Source: Hydrogenophaga sp.
GTDB taxonomy: Bacteria; Pseudomonadota; Gammaproteobacteria; Burkholderiales; Burkholderiaceae_C
DNA length: 64,000 nucleotides
Reading direction: 5' to 3'
NCBI RefSeq assembly: GCF_018780385.1
Contig: NZ_JADMJO010000003.1
Location: forward strand, 434,001 to 498,000
The position numbers and the translations under genes were made by a program. Below the pieces are notes generated by a model. The model was not told the origin of the DNA, searched no databases, and was given only the letters and a program-made list of their open reading frames with translations. This document shows, piece by piece, positions 8,664 through 17,236 of the stretch. Each line of letters opens with the position of its first letter. The first letter of the stretch is position 1.

Positions 8664-9650
8664 TTATGAAACGACCTCCTCTCGCCAGGCCGTGTCGAGC
8701 GTGATCCGCCCCACCACGCGTGACACACAGACGCAGATGCGCTTGTTTTCCTGCTTCTCGTGGGCACTGAGGAACACATCGCGGTGGTCGATCTCGCCGT
8801 CCAGTGCCAGCACGTCCAGCGCGCACAGGCCACATTCGCCCCGGCGGCAGTCGTTCATCACTTCGATGCCGGCGGCCTCCAGCACCTCGATGAGCGACTG
8901 GTCGGGTGCCACATGCAGTTCGGTCTGGTGGCGCGGCACGGCAACGTCGAACCCGGCGGGGGGCAGTTGACCACCGCTGCCGAAGGTCTCGAAGCGCAGG
9001 CTGGGTTCCGCTCGCCCGGCGTCGAGCCAGCGCCGGCGCACGGCGTCGAGCAGGCGCGAGGGACCGCACACGTACACCTGAGCGCCCAACGGCAGTTCAT
9101 CGATGGCCCGCCCCAGGTCGAGCACTTCGCCCTGCTCCGAGACGCAGGTAACCAGGGCATCGCCCAGCAGGCTGCGCAGCGCTTCGGCGAACGCCAGCTC
9201 GGCGGTGGACCGGGCGGCATACAGCAGCTTGACCGGCAGACCGCGTTTGACCAGGGCATGCGCCATGGAGACCATGGGCGTGATGCCGATGCCGCCGGCC
9301 ACCAGCAGCGTGGCCGGCGCCAGATAGGCCAACGGGAAATGGTTTTGTGGCGCACTCACTTCGATGCTGTCGCCCACCGCCAGTTGCCACATGGCACGCG
9401 AGCCACCGTGGCCGTCCATCAGACACTTCACGGCGATGCGGTAGCCCGCTGCGTCCTCGGGCAGCCCGACCAGCGAATACGACCGCGTCTGCGGTTGGCC
9501 CGCCACGTTCACCTGGACCATCAGGTGGGCTCCCGGCGCCCAGCGCTCGGCCGACCCTGCAGCCGGGGTGATGATGAATTCGCGCACGGTGGGGGTCACG
9601 TCGCGCAGGGCCGCGATGCGGGCGGTCTGCCAGTTGGGGTTGCTTTTCAT
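8664..9650 (-). CDS. vanB: Vanillate O-demethylase reductase (VanB-like, PDR/VanB family)
   Basis: 328 residues with an N-terminal flavin-binding barrel (PQTRSYSLVG), a central NAD-binding domain (VAGGIGITPMVSMAH), and a C-terminal plant-type 2Fe-2S domain. The iron-sulfur cysteines are in NDCRRGECGLCALD and the distant ICVCVSR. This order is that of class IA phthalate-dioxygenase-type reductases, which pass electrons from NADH to a Rieske oxygenase. The start at 9650 (MKSNPNWQT) lies 10 bp after the GntR gene. It is split from its presumed partner vanA by the regulator and a palindromic gap. Confidence 0.85.
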   Translation of the reverse strand: MKSNPNWQTARIAALRDVTPTVREFIITPAAGSAERWAPGAHLMVQVNVAGQPQTRSYSLVGLPEDAAGYRIAVKCLMDGHGGSRAMWQLAVGDSIEVSAPQNHFPLAYLAPATLLVAGGIGITPMVSMAHALVKRGLPVKLLYAARSTAELAFAEALRSLLGDALVTCVSEQGEVLDLGRAIDELPLGAQVYVCGPSRLLDAVRRRWLDAGRAEPSLRFETFGSGGQLPPAGFDVAVPRHQTELHVAPDQSLIEVLEAAGIEVMNDCRRGECGLCALDVLALDGEIDHRDVFLSAHEKQENKRICVCVSRVVGRITLDTAWREEVVS

Positions 9651-9660
9651 GGATGGTCGT

Positions 9661-10422
9661 TCAGCGTCGTCGGATGAGTTTGATCGCAGGCATGGAGGCA
9701 GGCGTGTGGCCCAGGGCATGGCCGGCCAGCACCTCGCGCAGGTTGCGCTGGGCCAGGCGGGAGTGCTCGCGCATGATGGCTTCGGCCCGCGCGCCTTCGC
9801 GGCGTTCGATGGCGTCGAGCACCTGGCGGTGCTGGTCCTGCGCCACCACCAGCATGTCGCGCGCCTGCGGCGAATGCGCCTGCATCACCACGAAGCCCGA
9901 GGGCGAGGCAAACGGCAGGCTGGTCACGCGCTCGAGCTGGCGGGCGATGGTGGGGCTGTCGGCGAGTTCGTACACGAGGGTGTGGAAATGGCTGTTGAGC
10001 GCCACGTAGTCCGCAAAGCCTTCTTCGTTGAGGGCGGAGGCGGCGAGCACGGCGTCGATGCGGTCCAGGCACTGTTTGGCCTCGGCCAGCACCACGCCCG
10101 GGGCACCGCGTTCGGCGGCCAGCCTGGCGAGCAGGCCTTCGAGCGTGCCACGCAACTCGATGGCGTCCGCAATGTCGCGTTCGGAAAACGTCTGCACCAC
10201 GTAGCCGCCGTTGGGCAGCGCCTGCAGCAAGCCCTCCTGTTCCAGGCGCATCAAGGCAGCGCGAATCGGCGTGCGTGAAACACCGAGGCGCTCCACGATG
10301 GCGAGTTCGGCGATGCGCGAGCCACCCGGCAATTCGCCCGAGAGGATGAGTTCGCGCATCTGCAGCAGCGCGCGGACCTGGGCGCTTTCGGTTGCGGGTT
10401 CAAGGGTCACGTTTGAAGTCAT
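9661..10422 (-). CDS. GntR-family (FadR/FCD-type) regulator, VanR-like
   Basis: 253 residues. The N-terminal winged helix at about 30-95 contains GGSRIAELAIVERLGVSRTPIRAAL, the typical GntR recognition region (shown here in part as RLGVSRTPIRAAL). The C-terminal all-helical FCD ligand domain follows, with metal-site candidates such as the His in NSHFHTLVYELAD. It lies between vanA and vanB, where VanR repressors that respond to vanillate are common. A candidate FadR-type operator, TGTATACA, lies just upstream of vanA at 11741-11748. Vanillate as effector is inferred. Confidence 0.82.
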   Translation of the reverse strand: MTSNVTLEPATESAQVRALLQMRELILSGELPGGSRIAELAIVERLGVSRTPIRAALMRLEQEGLLQALPNGGYVVQTFSERDIADAIELRGTLEGLLARLAAERGAPGVVLAEAKQCLDRIDAVLAASALNEEGFADYVALNSHFHTLVYELADSPTIARQLERVTSLPFASPSGFVVMQAHSPQARDMLVVAQDQHRQVLDAIERREGARAEAIMREHSRLAQRNLREVLAGHALGHTPASMPAIKLIRRR

Positions 10423-10445
10423 TGATTGCCTGCTTGGTCTGGTGT

Positions 10446-10549
10446 GTCAGCGGTGGGTGTGCGGCTGAGGCGGCTTCACTGCAGCGCCCCTCGCTGTGCG
10501 AGGGGTCCCCTGCGGTGCTCGGTGCCTCAGCCGCACACCCACCCCTGAC
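10446..10549. repeat. Long intergenic palindrome with nested hairpin between vanA and the GntR gene
   Basis: The outer arms 10452-10471 and 10524-10543 are perfectly complementary over 20 bp. After one mismatch the pairing continues to 10446/10549, giving 26 paired positions with a single break. Inside is a second stem, CCCCTCG (10487-10493) with CGAGGGG (10499-10505). The whole 104 bp could form a cruciform or a large RNA hairpin. No T-tract follows, so it is not a simple terminator. It occupies half of the 219-bp vanA-gntR gap; nothing else is seen there. Confidence 0.9.
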
Positions 10550-10641
10550 GAGTGAGGCTTCTGGCACGCCAGCACGCCAATTGCCAACGGCGCGCCCCAA
10601 ACCCTTGGCGCACTCAGGCAGGCCTGAGACCTTGGGGCCCA

Positions 10642-11730
10642 TCAACCCGCCCGCCGAATCGGAATGACAGTGGAACCACCCCGCTCCGCATCCACCATGC
10701 GGTCGATCAAGCGCCGCGCCCACATCGCACCTGCGTCGATGTTGAGGTTGTAGAACTTGTGGTCCGGGTGCTCTTCAATGGCCTTTTGCTGGGCTTCAAG
10801 CACGAACTCGTCCTCTCGGAAGATGTTGGCCACGCCTTCGCGCAGCTGGTGCGTGAGGCGTTGCTCGCCCAATGAGTAGTTGCGAGCGAAGGCCCAGAAG
10901 TACAGGCAGGTGCCGTCGGTCTCGGGCGTGATCGTGTTGAGCACATAGCCGTTCACGCCTTTGCTGCGGTCACCCCCGTCCTGGGGAAGCGCGCCGCTGC
11001 CCGCAGGCGCCACGCCCACGTCGATGGTCACGGTGCACGGTGCCTCGAAGCGCACGATCTGCCAGCGGTCCACCAAGCCTTCATAGCCGCGCGCGTCCTT
11101 GATCTGACCGGCCCAAAACGGTGGCGCTTCGATGTTCTCCATCCAGCGTGTCACGGTGGCAAAGCGCTCGCCGTGCGTGGCCACGAACGGGGCTTCGGCC
11201 ACCGCGCGGTTGCCGATGCTGCTGCCGTGCACGAAGGTCTCGTGCGTGAGGTCCATCAGGTTGTCGACCACCAGGCGGTAGTCGCACTGCACGCGGATCA
11301 TCTTGCCGTCGCCAGCCCACGCGGGGTCGTCGTTCCACTGAAGGTCGGGCACGAGCGCCGGGTCGGCGAGCGCGGGGTCCCCTGGCCACACCCACACGAA
11401 GCGGTGCTTCTCCACCACCGGGTACGAGCGCACGCAGGCCGAGGGGTTGAGCGTTTCCTGGCTGGGCATGTGGGTGCAGCGGCCTTCGGCGTTGTAGACG
11501 AGGCCGTGGTAACCACACACCACCTCGTCGCCTTCCAGCCGACCCATGGACAGGGGCAGCAGGCGGTGCCAGCAGGCGTCTTCGAGCGCGGCCGCCACGC
11601 CCGTGGTCTGGCGGTAAAGCACCAGTTTCTGGTTGCAGAGGGTGCGCGCGAGCAGGTTGCGCCCGACCTCGACGTCATAAGCGGCGGCGTACCAAGCGTT
11701 CAATGGGAAATGGGACTTTTCAGTGTTCAT
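10642..11730 (-). CDS. vanA: Rieske-type aromatic O-demethylase oxygenase (VanA-like)
   Basis: 362 residues, the usual VanA size. The start at 11730 gives [20 protein letters not shown], a typical VanA N-terminus. The Rieske 2Fe-2S ligands are Cys53, His55, Cys72 and His75 ([13 protein letters not shown]). The mononuclear iron motif is in [13 protein letters not shown] (His163, His168). VanA with VanB removes the methyl of vanillate as formaldehyde to give protocatechuate. The vanB and GntR genes lie downstream on the same strand. Related Rieske demethylases act on other methoxy- or sulfo-aromatics, so the exact substrate is a strong inference, not proof. Confidence 0.85.
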   Translation of the reverse strand: MNTEKSHFPLNAWYAAAYDVEVGRNLLARTLCNQKLVLYRQTTGVAAALEDACWHRLLPLSMGRLEGDEVVCGYHGLVYNAEGRCTHMPSQETLNPSACVRSYPVVEKHRFVWVWPGDPALADPALVPDLQWNDDPAWAGDGKMIRVQCDYRLVVDNLMDLTHETFVHGSSIGNRAVAEAPFVATHGERFATVTRWMENIEAPPFWAGQIKDARGYEGLVDRWQIVRFEAPCTVTIDVGVAPAGSGALPQDGGDRSKGVNGYVLNTITPETDGTCLYFWAFARNYSLGEQRLTHQLREGVANIFREDEFVLEAQQKAIEEHPDHKFYNLNIDAGAMWARRLIDRMVDAERGGSTVIPIRRAG

Positions 11731-11740
11731 GGATACGCAA

Positions 11741-11748
11741 TGTATACA
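11741..11748. promoter_or_regulatory. Candidate GntR/VanR operator in the vanA-metE-like divergent gap
   Basis: A perfect 8-bp palindrome, TGTATACA, lies 11 bases upstream of the vanA start, in the 139-bp gap shared with the divergent core-MetE gene. FadR-type GntR sites have the general form TnGTnnnACnA, which this fits loosely. The gap is AT-richer than its surroundings and must hold both promoters. I cannot assign -35/-10 boxes with confidence. Confidence 0.4.
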
Positions 11749-11869
11749 GAACAAGCGATTTTCGGAAGAAAAATCTCACTACAGGGCACTTTTCCCGATT
11801 GATGTATTCAATGAGGCTGGTCGTATTCGCTGTAAAGTCACCGCTCCACCCCAAAAACGAGGACGACAC

Positions 11870-13006
11870 ATGACATCGCGCAGCCACCCTCCCTTCCGCG
11901 CCGACCACGTCGGCAGCTTTTTGCGCCCGGCCTACCTGCTCGAAGCGCGCGACCAGTTCTTCAACCAGAAAAGCATCACCGCCGAGCAACTGCGCAAGGT
12001 GGAAGACCGCGCCATCACCGAGATCGTGAAGTTCCAGGCCGACGTGGGCCTCTCCTCGATCACCGATGGTGAATTCCGCCGCACCTACTTCCACATCGAC
12101 TTCCTGGAACAACTCGGTGGCGTGAAGACCGACATCCCGGTCACCATCGTCAAACCCGACGGCACCGAGGAACTCGCGCCACCGGTGATCCGCGTGATCG
12201 ACAAGGTGCGCCACGCCAAGAACATCCAGCTCGCAGACTTCCAGTACCTCAAGGCGCAGGTGGAAGCGCTGGGCCAACCGGGCCTCACGCCGAAGGTGAC
12301 GATTCCTTCGCCAACCATGCTGCACTTTCGCGGCGGTCGCGCCGGCATCAGCAAAGAGGCTTACCCAGAGCTGGACCCGGTGTTCTACGACGACGTGGCC
12401 AAGGCCTACGGCGAAGAGCTGCAAAGCCTGGCCGACGCCGGCTGCACCTATGTGCAGATGGACGACACCAACATGGCGTACCTGTGCGACGAGCGCATGC
12501 GCGAAGCCGCGCGCAGCCGTGGTGACGACCCGAACGAACTGCCGCACCGCTACGCCCAGTTCATCAACAAGGTGGTGGCGCACAAGCCCGCCGGCATGAC
12601 GCTGGCCATGCATCTGTGCCGCGGCAACTTCAAGAGCACGCACGCGGCGGCCGGCAACTACGAGCCGGTGGCCGAAGCCCTGCTCTCCGAGATGAAGCTG
12701 GACGCCTTCTTCCTCGAATACGACGACGAGCGCTCGGGCGACTTCCGCCCTCTGCGCTATCTGTCGAAGGACAAGATCGTGGTGCTGGGACTGGTGACCA
12801 CCAAGTTCGGCCAGCTGGAGACCAAGGACGCGCTCAAGCGCCGCATCGAAGAAGCCGCGAAATACGCGCCGCTGGACCAGATGTGCCTCTCGCCGCAGTG
12901 CGGCTTCTCCAGCACGGTGCACGGCAACAACATCGCCATGGAAGATCAGCGCAAGAAGCTGGCGCTGGTGGTGGAAACGGCGAATGAGGTCTGGGGTTCT
13001 GTTTGA
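11870..13006 (+). CDS. Core-MetE-like cobalamin-independent methyltransferase, divergent from vanA
   Basis: 378 residues, equal to only the C-terminal catalytic half of E. coli MetE (about 750). The start at 11870 gives MTSRSHPPFRADHVGSFLRP, the usual beginning of these short proteins. Zinc ligands are visible: His248 and Cys250 in AMHLCRGN, Glu283 in FFLEYDD, and Cys344 in LSPQCGFS. Such proteins transfer a methyl group to a thiol, but the donor of most short forms is unknown. Divergence from the vanillate demethylase suggests it handles methyl groups from methoxyaromatics or answers the methionine/folate demand (inference). It is coupled to the next gene by a TTGA overlap. Confidence 0.8.
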   Translation: MTSRSHPPFRADHVGSFLRPAYLLEARDQFFNQKSITAEQLRKVEDRAITEIVKFQADVGLSSITDGEFRRTYFHIDFLEQLGGVKTDIPVTIVKPDGTEELAPPVIRVIDKVRHAKNIQLADFQYLKAQVEALGQPGLTPKVTIPSPTMLHFRGGRAGISKEAYPELDPVFYDDVAKAYGEELQSLADAGCTYVQMDDTNMAYLCDERMREAARSRGDDPNELPHRYAQFINKVVAHKPAGMTLAMHLCRGNFKSTHAAAGNYEPVAEALLSEMKLDAFFLEYDDERSGDFRPLRYLSKDKIVVLGLVTTKFGQLETKDALKRRIEEAAKYAPLDQMCLSPQCGFSSTVHGNNIAMEDQRKKLALVVETANEVWGSV

Positions 13007-13593
13007 AGGCACCCCTGAAGTTCCACTTCGACTTCATCTCGCCCTTCGGCTACTTCGCTTCGCTGCGCATCGAAGACCTCGCCGCGCGGCACGGGCGAGG
13101 TGTGGAGTGGCATCCCATGCTGCTGGGCGTGTCGGTGCTGAAGGTGATGGGCATCAAGCCCTTGATGGAGACACCGCTCAAGGGCCCGTACACCGAGCGC
13201 GATGTGCTGCGCTACGCGCGTGAGCACAGCGTCCCATTGCAGCGGCACCCGAACGACACGGTGATGAACCCGCTGGCCAGCGGACGTGCCATGGCCTGGG
13301 TGAACCGCCACCAGCCGCAGCGCGCGGCCGAGGTGGCGCACGCCATCTACGGTGCCTACTGGGGCCAGGGGCTGGACCTGTCCACCCCCGCCTCACTGAT
13401 CCCCGTGGTGGGCGAAGAGCTTGCCCAAGCTGCCGCCAGCGACGAGGCCGCAGCACTGCTGCGCGCCGAGGTCGACGCCGCGTTGCAGGCTGGCGTGTTC
13501 GGCTCGCCCACGGTGGTGGTGGACGGCGAGCCCTTCTGGGGCATCGACAAGTTCGAGCAGATTCACCGCTGGCTACAGCGCGGTGGCTGGTGA
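13003..13593 (+). CDS. 2-hydroxychromene-2-carboxylate isomerase-like protein (DsbA/GST-kappa family)
   Basis: 196 residues starting with TTG at 13003, which overlaps the TGA of the core-MetE gene. This is the only start that keeps the FHFDFISPFGYF N-terminus, where the catalytic Ser sits in the family. The family has a thioredoxin fold with a helical insertion and uses glutathione. C-terminal motifs GVFGSPTVVVDGEPFWG and DKFEQIHRWL are typical. The named reaction belongs to naphthalene breakdown. No naphthalene genes are here, so the true task may be a glutathione-dependent cis/trans or keto/enol isomerisation in this pathway. Confidence 0.8.
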   Translation: MKAPLKFHFDFISPFGYFASLRIEDLAARHGRGVEWHPMLLGVSVLKVMGIKPLMETPLKGPYTERDVLRYAREHSVPLQRHPNDTVMNPLASGRAMAWVNRHQPQRAAEVAHAIYGAYWGQGLDLSTPASLIPVVGEELAQAAASDEAAALLRAEVDAALQAGVFGSPTVVVDGEPFWGIDKFEQIHRWLQRGGW

Positions 13594-13596
13594 GCT

Positions 13597-15432
13597 TCAG
13601 CCGAAGCGGATATCGACCGGGACCGCGATGGCGGCCAGTGCCGCGCGCAACCGCTGCGACAAGCCCTCATCGGGAGCACCACCGAGCGTGATCAGCGCGC
13701 GCTGGCGGCCACCCTCGTCGCGGGCCTCGACGCGCGCCGCACGATCGGGCGCCAGCTCCTGCGCGATCTCGCTCAGGCGGATCTCGATGGCCCGCAGTCG
13801 CAGCGTGGGTTTGAACACCTTGCCGATGGCGGTGAGCGGCAAGGCCTCGACCAGCACCACGCGCTTCGGGCAGGCGGGCCGCTCGTACACGTGCGGCGCC
13901 ACTTCGCGCAAGAGCACCTCGGCGTCCAGGCCCACACCGGCGCGCAGCACCACAAAAGCCACCGGCACTTCGCCCGCGTAGGCATCGGGCTCGGCCACCA
14001 CCGCGCACTGCAGCACGGCTGGGTGCGCCATGAAGGCGTCTTCCACCAGGCCGGGGTCGATGTTGTGCGAGCCACGGATGATCACGTCCTTGGCGCGGCC
14101 GGTGATGTGGACGCGGCCGGCCTCGTCGAGATGGCCAAGGTCACCGGTGACGATCCAGCCCTGCTCGAACATGCCTGCATTGCGCTTCGCGTTCAGGTAG
14201 CCCGGGCTCACGTGCGGCCCGCGCAGCACGAGCACGCCGGTCTCGCCCGCGGCACAGCGCTCTTCCAGTTGGGTCTCGCCATCGCGCCAGGGCACGGCAT
14301 GCACCTCGGTGAAGGGCAGGCGCAGACCGGCTGAGCCGGGCGTGCGTGGCCCGAGAAGCGGCTCGATGCTCACCAGCCCGGCGCATTCGGTCATGCCCAG
14401 GATGTTGCGCACGGGGATGCCGGTGGTGGCTTCAAAGCGCTGGGCCAGCTCGGCCGGCAGCGGTGAGCCGCCGGTGAAGGCCGCGCGCACGCTCGAGATG
14501 GTCGCGTTCAGCGGCACGCCCAGCAGGCTGGCCAGCACGGTGGGCACGCAGGCCAGGTGCGTCACGCGCTCGCGTTCGCAGAATTGCCAGTAGCGCTGCA
14601 CGAAGCCGGTGTTGCGCATGCCGCCGAGCGTGGGCAATACCTGGCGCGCGCCGATGGCCAGCAGGGCCAGGCCATACACAAAGGCACCGGCCACGTGGAA
14701 CAGCGGAAAACCGTTGACCTCCACCGACGTCTCGTCCATGTCGTAGAACGCATGCGCGAACCAGGCGGTGTGCGCTTCGTTGCCAGCGGTGTGCTGCGCG
14801 AGCTTGGGCGCGCCGGTGGTGCCGCCGGTGTGGAACAGCGCCACCACACGGTCGGGGTGCAGGTCGGGCTCGAAGGTGAGCACCTCTGGCTGCGCGGCCA
14901 TGAGGTCCTGCATCGATGGTCTGTTGGCCACCGCCGCATCCACCTCGATGGGCACGAGCACGGTGGCGTGCAGCGCCTGCACAGCCAGTGCCGTGGGCCA
15001 CACCGCCAGCTCCGCGTTCGGCCCCAGGGCCACCAGCACCTTGGCGTTCGAGGCCTGCAGCAACGCGGCGATGTGATCGGGCTGCAGCAGGAAGTTGATC
15101 GGGCACACGCGGCCCGCCAGTTGCGCGCCCCAGAGCACGGCGTGTGCCTCTGGCGTGTTGGGCGCGAGCATGGCCACGGCATCGGCTTCGTGCACACCGA
15201 GCGCACGAAAGGCGTTGGCCGCGCGGTGGATGTTGGCCAGCAACTCGCGGTAGGTGACGCGCTTCGGCGGTGTGTCCAGCGACGCGTCGGGCAGAAAAGT
15301 GAAAGCCTCGCGCTCGGGGAAACGCTCAGCGGTAGCGCGGATGAGCGCGTAAGGGCTTCGGTGCGGTGCCACCGTTGCCAGCGGCGCACGCTCCAACACT
15401 TGAATGTCCGCAAGTGTTGCAAACGCCTTCAT
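13597..15432 (-). CDS. Acyl-CoA synthetase (AMP-forming), hydroxycinnamate cluster
   Basis: 611 residues of the ANL superfamily. The phosphate-binding P-loop FHTGGTTGAPK is at about 213, the A5 motif NILGMTE near 345, the hinge region HITGRAKDVIIRGSHN near 447, and the C-terminal catalytic lysine in LTAIGKVFK. It activates a carboxylate to an acyl-CoA through an acyl-AMP. The start overlaps the stop of the amidohydrolase gene (ATGA), so they form one transcript divergent from the feruloyl-CoA synthase operon. It differs from the second ligase at 17237, so the locus has two CoA ligases, perhaps for different side chains. Confidence 0.87.
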   Translation of the reverse strand: MKAFATLADIQVLERAPLATVAPHRSPYALIRATAERFPEREAFTFLPDASLDTPPKRVTYRELLANIHRAANAFRALGVHEADAVAMLAPNTPEAHAVLWGAQLAGRVCPINFLLQPDHIAALLQASNAKVLVALGPNAELAVWPTALAVQALHATVLVPIEVDAAVANRPSMQDLMAAQPEVLTFEPDLHPDRVVALFHTGGTTGAPKLAQHTAGNEAHTAWFAHAFYDMDETSVEVNGFPLFHVAGAFVYGLALLAIGARQVLPTLGGMRNTGFVQRYWQFCERERVTHLACVPTVLASLLGVPLNATISSVRAAFTGGSPLPAELAQRFEATTGIPVRNILGMTECAGLVSIEPLLGPRTPGSAGLRLPFTEVHAVPWRDGETQLEERCAAGETGVLVLRGPHVSPGYLNAKRNAGMFEQGWIVTGDLGHLDEAGRVHITGRAKDVIIRGSHNIDPGLVEDAFMAHPAVLQCAVVAEPDAYAGEVPVAFVVLRAGVGLDAEVLLREVAPHVYERPACPKRVVLVEALPLTAIGKVFKPTLRLRAIEIRLSEIAQELAPDRAARVEARDEGGRQRALITLGGAPDEGLSQRLRAALAAIAVPVDIRFG

Positions 15433-16292
15433 GCCAGACCTAGAAGACGCACCGCGTTGCCTTTCAAGATGCCGGGCATCACCTCGGGTTTGAAGCCCGC
15501 GACCTCAAAGTCCTTCATCCAGCGCTCGGGCGTGATCAGCGGGTAGTCGCTGCCGAACAGGATGCGGTCCTTGAGCAGCGTGTTCGCGTACTGCACGAGT
15601 TGCTTCGGAAAGTACTTCGGGCTCCAGCCGCTGAGGTCGATCCACACATTGGGCTTGTGCGTTGCCACACTCAGCGCCTCGTCCTGCCACGGAAAGCTCG
15701 GGTGCGCCATGACGATCTGCATGTCGGGGAAATCGATCGCCACGTCGTCCAGGTGCATGGGGTTGCTGTACTCCAGCCGCAGGCCACCGCCGCAGCGCAT
15801 GCCCGAGCCGATGCCGCTGTGGCCGGTGTGGAAGATGGCCGGGAGTTTGTGGGCGTTGATCACCTCGTAGATCGGCCAGGCCATCTTGTCGTAGGGGTGG
15901 TAGCCCTGCACCGTGGGGTGGAACTTGAAGCCCTTGATGCCCTCTTCCTTGATCAGCCGCTCGGCCTCGCGCGCGCCCATCTTGCCCTTGTGCGGGTCGA
16001 TGCTGGCGAAGGCAATCATCATGTCGCTGTTCTCGCGCGCGGCCTGTGCAATCTCTTCGTTCGGAATGCGCCGGCGGCCCAGTTGCGACTCGCTGTCCAC
16101 GGTGAACATCACCAGGCCGATCTTCTGCTCGCGGTAGTAGGTCACCGTCTCGGCGATGGTGGGTCGGCGGTTGCTGCCGAAGAACTTGTCGGCTGCGCGG
16201 TCGTACTCCTCGCCGTAGTTGTCGAAGGGGTTGCGACAGCTCACTTCGGCGTGCGTGTGGATGTCGATGGCGATGAGGTTTTTGTGGTCCAT
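15429..16292 (-). CDS. Amidohydrolase, possible 4-hydroxyphenyl-beta-ketoacyl-CoA hydrolase (CouO-like)
   Basis: 287 residues of the amidohydrolase-2 family. Metal-site motifs are AIDIHTHAEV (His12, His14), FHPTVQGYHP, IFHTGHSG and FGSDYPLITPERW. The start at 16292 (MDHKNLIAID) is preferred to the upstream ATG because it sits at the usual distance from the HTH motif. In Rhodococcus a protein of this family (CouO) removes the side chain of a 4-hydroxyphenyl-beta-ketoacyl-CoA, replacing a thiolase. The same reaction is plausible here, but a thiolase is also present in the divergent operon. Translationally coupled to the CoA ligase. Confidence 0.72.
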   Translation of the reverse strand: MDHKNLIAIDIHTHAEVSCRNPFDNYGEEYDRAADKFFGSNRRPTIAETVTYYREQKIGLVMFTVDSESQLGRRRIPNEEIAQAARENSDMMIAFASIDPHKGKMGAREAERLIKEEGIKGFKFHPTVQGYHPYDKMAWPIYEVINAHKLPAIFHTGHSGIGSGMRCGGGLRLEYSNPMHLDDVAIDFPDMQIVMAHPSFPWQDEALSVATHKPNVWIDLSGWSPKYFPKQLVQYANTLLKDRILFGSDYPLITPERWMKDFEVAGFKPEVMPGILKGNAVRLLGLA

Positions 16293-16355
16293 GGTTGTCT
16301 CTCGATGGTGGGTCAGACCTAGGGAAAACACGGGGGTTGGTCGGACGGGTTTGGC

Positions 16356-16399
16356 TTGTTTTGGTTATTGTTTATAACCATAATCGACCTTCGATTCAA
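16356..16399. promoter_or_regulatory. Overlapping divergent promoters with a shared operator (MarR-type candidate)
   Basis: Rightward: -35 TTGTTT (16356-16361), 17-bp spacer, -10 CATAAT (16379-16384), leading to the hydratase gene at 16441. Leftward: -35 TTGAAT (plus-strand 16399-16394), 17-bp spacer, -10 TATAAA (16376-16371), leading to the amidohydrolase at 16292. The inverted repeat GGTTAT-tgttt-ATAACC (16363-16379) fills the rightward spacer and covers the leftward -10. One repressor dimer there would block both promoters. The MarR gene at 28235 is the natural candidate. Positions are seen; binding is inferred. Confidence 0.65.
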
Positions 16400-16440
16400 G
16401 CGCAAAAACCCCGAACAGACGGCCGACGCCGACACCCGAC

Positions 16441-17229
16441 ATGCCCATCCATTCCACCGACATCAGCCTCAGCCTGCAAGGCGCTTCGTCAGAAATCGCC
16501 GTCATCACGCTCAACCGCCCGGCCAAGCGCAACGCTCTCAATGATGGACTGATCCTCGCGCTGCGCGACATCTTTCAGGCCATGCCGCACGGCGTGCGTG
16601 CCGCGGTCATCCACGGCAGTGGCGACCATTTCTGCGCCGGCCTGGACCTCTCCGAACTCAGCGAACGCGACGCCGGCCAGGGCCTGCACCACTCGCGCAT
16701 GTGGCACAGCGCGCTGGAGTGCGTGCAGTACGGCCCGGTGCCGGTGGTGGCCGCGCTGCACGGCGCGGTGGTCGGTGGTGGCCTGGAGCTGGCCAGCACC
16801 TGCCACATCCGCGTGGCCGACGAGTCCGCCTTCTTCGCGCTGCCCGAGGGCTCGCGCGGCATCTTCGTGGGGGGTGGTGGCTCGGTGCGCATCCCGCGCC
16901 TGATCGGCGCCGCGCGCATGGCCGACATGATGTTCACCGGCCGCGTCTACAAGGCGCCCGAGGCCGAGCGCATCGGCCTCACACAGTACCTCGTACCGCA
17001 GGGCACGGCGCTGGAGAAGGCCATGGAGCTGGCCGCTCGCATCGCGCAGAACGCGCCATTGACCAACTACGCGCTGATGCACGCGCTGCCGCGCATCGCC
17101 GAACAACCGGCCGACCAGGGCTACCTCACCGAAGCCATGATGGCCGCCATTGCACAGAGCGACCCCGAGGCCAAATCGCGCGTGCGCGCTTTCCTGGAAG
17201 GCCGCGCGGCCAAAGTGAACAAAGAGTGA
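16441..17229 (+). CDS. Enoyl-CoA hydratase (crotonase family), hydroxycinnamoyl-CoA hydratase candidate
   Basis: 262 residues of the crotonase fold. Oxyanion-hole segments are HFCAGLDLSEL (about 63-73) and GAVVGGGLELAS (about 108-119). The family's catalytic Glu region is FFALPEGSRG (Glu136). First gene of the long rightward operon, 7 bp before feruloyl-CoA synthase. It should add water to feruloyl-CoA or p-coumaroyl-CoA. If it also did the retro-aldol step of Ech it would give vanillin, but no vanillin dehydrogenase is in the window. The downstream SDR and thiolase suggest that the hydroxyacyl-CoA is kept for beta-oxidation. Confidence 0.85.
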   Translation: MPIHSTDISLSLQGASSEIAVITLNRPAKRNALNDGLILALRDIFQAMPHGVRAAVIHGSGDHFCAGLDLSELSERDAGQGLHHSRMWHSALECVQYGPVPVVAALHGAVVGGGLELASTCHIRVADESAFFALPEGSRGIFVGGGGSVRIPRLIGAARMADMMFTGRVYKAPEAERIGLTQYLVPQGTALEKAMELAARIAQNAPLTNYALMHALPRIAEQPADQGYLTEAMMAAIAQSDPEAKSRVRAFLEGRAAKVNKE

Positions 17230-17236
17230 GAGCGCC

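Noticed and set aside
16441..17229. Naming the hydratase as feruloyl-CoA hydratase-lyase (Ech)
   Set aside because: No vanillin dehydrogenase in the window, while SDR, thiolase and thioesterase are present; the lyase function cannot be claimed from sequence alone.
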